A stretch of 7,209 nucleotides of DNA from Wenzhouxiangella sp. Its GTDB lineage: Bacteria; Pseudomonadota; Gammaproteobacteria; Xanthomonadales; Wenzhouxiangellaceae. The translations under genes were made by a program, and so were the position numbers. The notes under the pieces were generated by a model. That model was not told the DNA's origin, ran no database searches, and saw nothing but the letters and a program-made list of their open reading frames with translations. Below are positions 5,134 to 7,209 of this stretch, piece by piece. Positions within the stretch are counted from its first letter, which is position 1; each line of letters begins with the position of its first letter. Where the stretch lies: the NCBI GenBank assembly GCA_007116585.1, contig SKIE01000145.1:1-7209 (forward strand). The letters run 5' to 3'.

Positions 5134-7209
5134 TCAGCCAACGCGTTCAAGGTTGGCGTAGGCCATGACCAGCCATTTGGCGCCGGCCTGTTCAAAGTTG
5201 ACCTGGATGCGTGCGTTGGGGCCCTGTCCTTCGAGGCTGACCACGGTGCCAAGACCGAACTTGCCGTGGCGCACCATCGCGCCGAGGTTCAGCCCGCCGC
5301 TTGACTCCGTCACGGGCCGTTCGCTGTGGGCGGGCGTGACTCTGAAGCTTGAGCGGATGGCATCGGTCAACTCGGCGGGGATTTCGTTCAGAAAGCGCGA
5401 GGGCGCTGAAAAATTGGTCTGGCCGTAGGTCTGGCGCGACTCGGCGTGGGTGATGTAGAGCTGCTGCATGGCCCGCGTCATGCCGACGTAGCACAAGCGC
5501 CTTTCCTCGGCCAGGCGCCCGGGCTCCTCGATGGACTTCTGGTGCGGGAACAGGCCTTCTTCCATGCCGGCCAGAAAGACCAGCGGAAACTCCAGGCCCT
5601 TGGCCGAATGCAGCGTCATCATCTGAACGCAGTCTTCCCAGCGCTCGGCCTGATGTTCGCCGGCTTCGAGTGCTGCCTGGGACAGAAACGAGGCCATGAT
5701 GCTCAAGCCCGCCTGCTCTTCTTCGAACGGCTGGTCAAAGCTGTCGGCGGCGCGCAGCAGTTCGGCCAGGTTCTCCTCACGGGCCTCGGCCCGGTCAGCT
5801 GCCTCGCGCGTTTTATACCAGGCAACCAGTTCGGTCAGCTTGATCACGCAGCGCACGGCCTCGGCCAGGTCGGCTTCTCTACCCGCCTCGGTGAGCTGGT
5901 TGATCAGCTGCAAAAAGGCGGTCACGGCCGAGCCGGCCCGCGTCGACAGCCCTCCCTGCGCGACCATTTCCGTGGCCGCCTGACCGAGCGACTGGCCGTG
6001 GCTGCGCGCGTGTTCGCGAACGCGGTTGACGGTCTGCTCGCCAATCCCGCGCGCCGGCACGTTGACCACCCGCTCAAATGCGGTGTCGTCGTGCGGGTTG
6101 TGCATCAGGCGAAGGTAGGCCATGGCATCCTTGATTTCAGCCCGCTCGAAAAAGCGCAAGCCGCCGTAGACGCGGTAGGGGATCTCTTCGCGCAGCAGCA
6201 CCTGTTCGAACACTCGCGACTGTGCGTTGGAGCGGTACAGCACGGCACAGTCCGAGGGTTTTCCGCCCTGGCCAATCCAGTCGTGGATGCGGGCGATCAC
6301 GAACTCGGCTTCCTCCTCGGCATTGAATGCCGAAAACAGCCGGATGGGCTCGCCTTTTTCGCCTTCGGTCCAGAGATGCTTGCCCATGCGGTCATCGTTA
6401 TGGTCAATGACCCGGTTGGCGGCCTCGAGAATGGTTCGAGTCGAGCGATAGTTTTGTTCCAGGCGGATGATTTCAGGCTGGAAATCGCGGTTGAAGTGGG
6501 CCACATTCTCGACCCGCGCCCCGCGCCAGCCGTAGATTGACTGGTCGTCGTCGCCGACCACGAACAGCCGGTTGCCGTCGCCGGCGAGCAGGCGCACCAG
6601 GGCGTACTGCAGGGTGTTGGTGTCCTGAAACTCGTCGATCAGGATATGGCCGAAGCGTGACTGGTAGTGGGCGCGCCGGTCCGGATAGTCACGCAGCAGC
6701 TCAACCGTGCGCAGCAACAGCTCGGCAAAGTCGACCAGACCCGAGCGCTCGCAGTAGTCCTGGTAGCGTTGATAAATCTCGACCTGGCGCGCCTGGAAAG
6801 GACGGTCGAAATGCTCGATCTGGTTCGGCCGACGCCCCTCGTCCTTGTGATGGTTGATAAAGCCCTGAACCTGGCGCGGCGGATGTTCGCCCTCGTCGAC
6901 GCCCATGTCGCGGATGACACGGCGGACCAGCCGGTACTGGTCTTCGGAATCCAGGATCTGGAAGGTATCGGGCAGCCCGACTTCGGCGGCATGCATGCGC
7001 AGCAGGCGATGACAGATGCCGTGAAAAGTGCCGATCCAGAGTCCCTCGGGGCGAATGTTGAGCAATTGCCCGACGCGGGAGCGCATCTCGCCTGCCGCCT
7101 TGTTGGTAAAGGTGACCGCCAGCAGGCTCATGGGCGAGACATGGTGCACCTGGATCAGCCAGGCGATTCGGTGCACCAGCACCCGCGTCTTGCCTGAACC
7201 CGCGCCGGC
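5134..7209 (-). CDS. uvrD: DNA helicase II UvrD (N-terminus cut by window)
   Basis: UvrD is a superfamily 1A 3'-5' helicase that removes the incised oligonucleotide in nucleotide excision repair and unwinds DNA in MutHLS mismatch repair. 691 residues are visible, beginning exactly at Walker A, AGAGSGKT (residues 1-8 of the visible part). E. coli UvrD has 720 with about 29 before this point, so only a short N-terminus is missing. Motifs follow in order: AVTFTNKAA (Ia, 31-39), WIGTFHG (58-64), IDEFQDTN (II, 191-198), VGDDDQSIYGWRGA (III, 218-231), RLEQNYRST (IV, 249-257), TLHSAKGLEFPLVFLAG (V, 532-548) and ERRLCYVGMTRA (VI, 569-580). The C-terminal segment from MVRHGKFGLGTVVS to AKWLVMAYANLERV (about 645-690) is the Tudor-like tail typical of UvrD/PcrA rather than Rep. 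All motifs look intact. It is followed by pyrF after 36 bases. The coding frame continues past the window edge. Confidence 0.97.
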   Translation of the reverse strand, partial: AGAGSGKTRVLVHRIAWLIQVHHVSPMSLLAVTFTNKAAGEMRSRVGQLLNIRPEGLWIGTFHGICHRLLRMHAAEVGLPDTFQILDSEDQYRLVRRVIRDMGVDEGEHPPRQVQGFINHHKDEGRRPNQIEHFDRPFQARQVEIYQRYQDYCERSGLVDFAELLLRTVELLRDYPDRRAHYQSRFGHILIDEFQDTNTLQYALVRLLAGDGNRLFVVGDDDQSIYGWRGARVENVAHFNRDFQPEIIRLEQNYRSTRTILEAANRVIDHNDDRMGKHLWTEGEKGEPIRLFSAFNAEEEAEFVIARIHDWIGQGGKPSDCAVLYRSNAQSRVFEQVLLREEIPYRVYGGLRFFERAEIKDAMAYLRLMHNPHDDTAFERVVNVPARGIGEQTVNRVREHARSHGQSLGQAATEMVAQGGLSTRAGSAVTAFLQLINQLTEAGREADLAEAVRCVIKLTELVAWYKTREAADRAEAREENLAELLRAADSFDQPFEEEQAGLSIMASFLSQAALEAGEHQAERWEDCVQMMTLHSAKGLEFPLVFLAGMEEGLFPHQKSIEEPGRLAEERRLCYVGMTRAMQQLYITHAESRQTYGQTNFSAPSRFLNEIPAELTDAIRSSFRVTPAHSERPVTESSGGLNLGAMVRHGKFGLGTVVSLEGQGPNARIQVNFEQAGAKWLVMAYANLERVG

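Noticed and set aside
5446..6540. Long open frame on the + strand opposite uvrD
   Set aside because: It is antisense to an intact UvrD with every helicase motif. Its translation has no recognisable domain and has the composition expected of a GC-rich antisense shadow.

Overview
The window is a compact, GC-rich (roughly 60% by eye) stretch of bacterial chromosome carrying mostly housekeeping genes. It most likely comes from a gammaproteobacterium. The evidence is a full-length membrane-type PlsB acyltransferase, an enterobacterial-like UvrD, a PyrF and ATP-synthase epsilon subunit of proteobacterial type, and a YdcH-like (DUF465) protein. A Xanthomonadales/Chromatiales-type host is my guess from the protein flavour, not something the sequence proves.

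Layout. The left edge (1-417, + strand) is the almost complete atpC, the usual last gene of the ATP synthase operon. Facing it on the minus strand (487-1224) is a predicted outer-membrane lipoprotein built from about eight 17-19 residue VNG repeats, probably a beta-helix. A 181-bp divergent spacer separates it from a small + strand YdcH/DUF465 gene (1406-1609). That gene's TGA stop directly abuts the stop of plsB (1610-4126, minus strand). Upstream of plsB lie a plausible extended -10 promoter with an inverted repeat over it, a strong rho-independent terminator (4195-4224) for the gene behind, and an AT-rich non-coding stretch (about 4225-4368). Then come pyrF (4369-5097) and uvrD (5134 to the right edge), both on the minus strand and only 36 bp apart, so probably co-transcribed uvrD-pyrF and ended by that terminator. 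uvrD is cut by the window edge exactly at its Walker A motif.

How the genes relate. There is no single pathway: energy conversion (atpC), phospholipid synthesis (plsB), pyrimidine synthesis (pyrF) and DNA repair (uvrD) sit side by side. I see no defence system, CRISPR array, tRNA, rRNA or complete mobile element. The less ordinary parts are the repeat lipoprotein, the AT-rich patch that begins inside the last codons of pyrF, and the small inverted repeats in the two promoter-bearing spacers. I do not see a convincing undescribed system.
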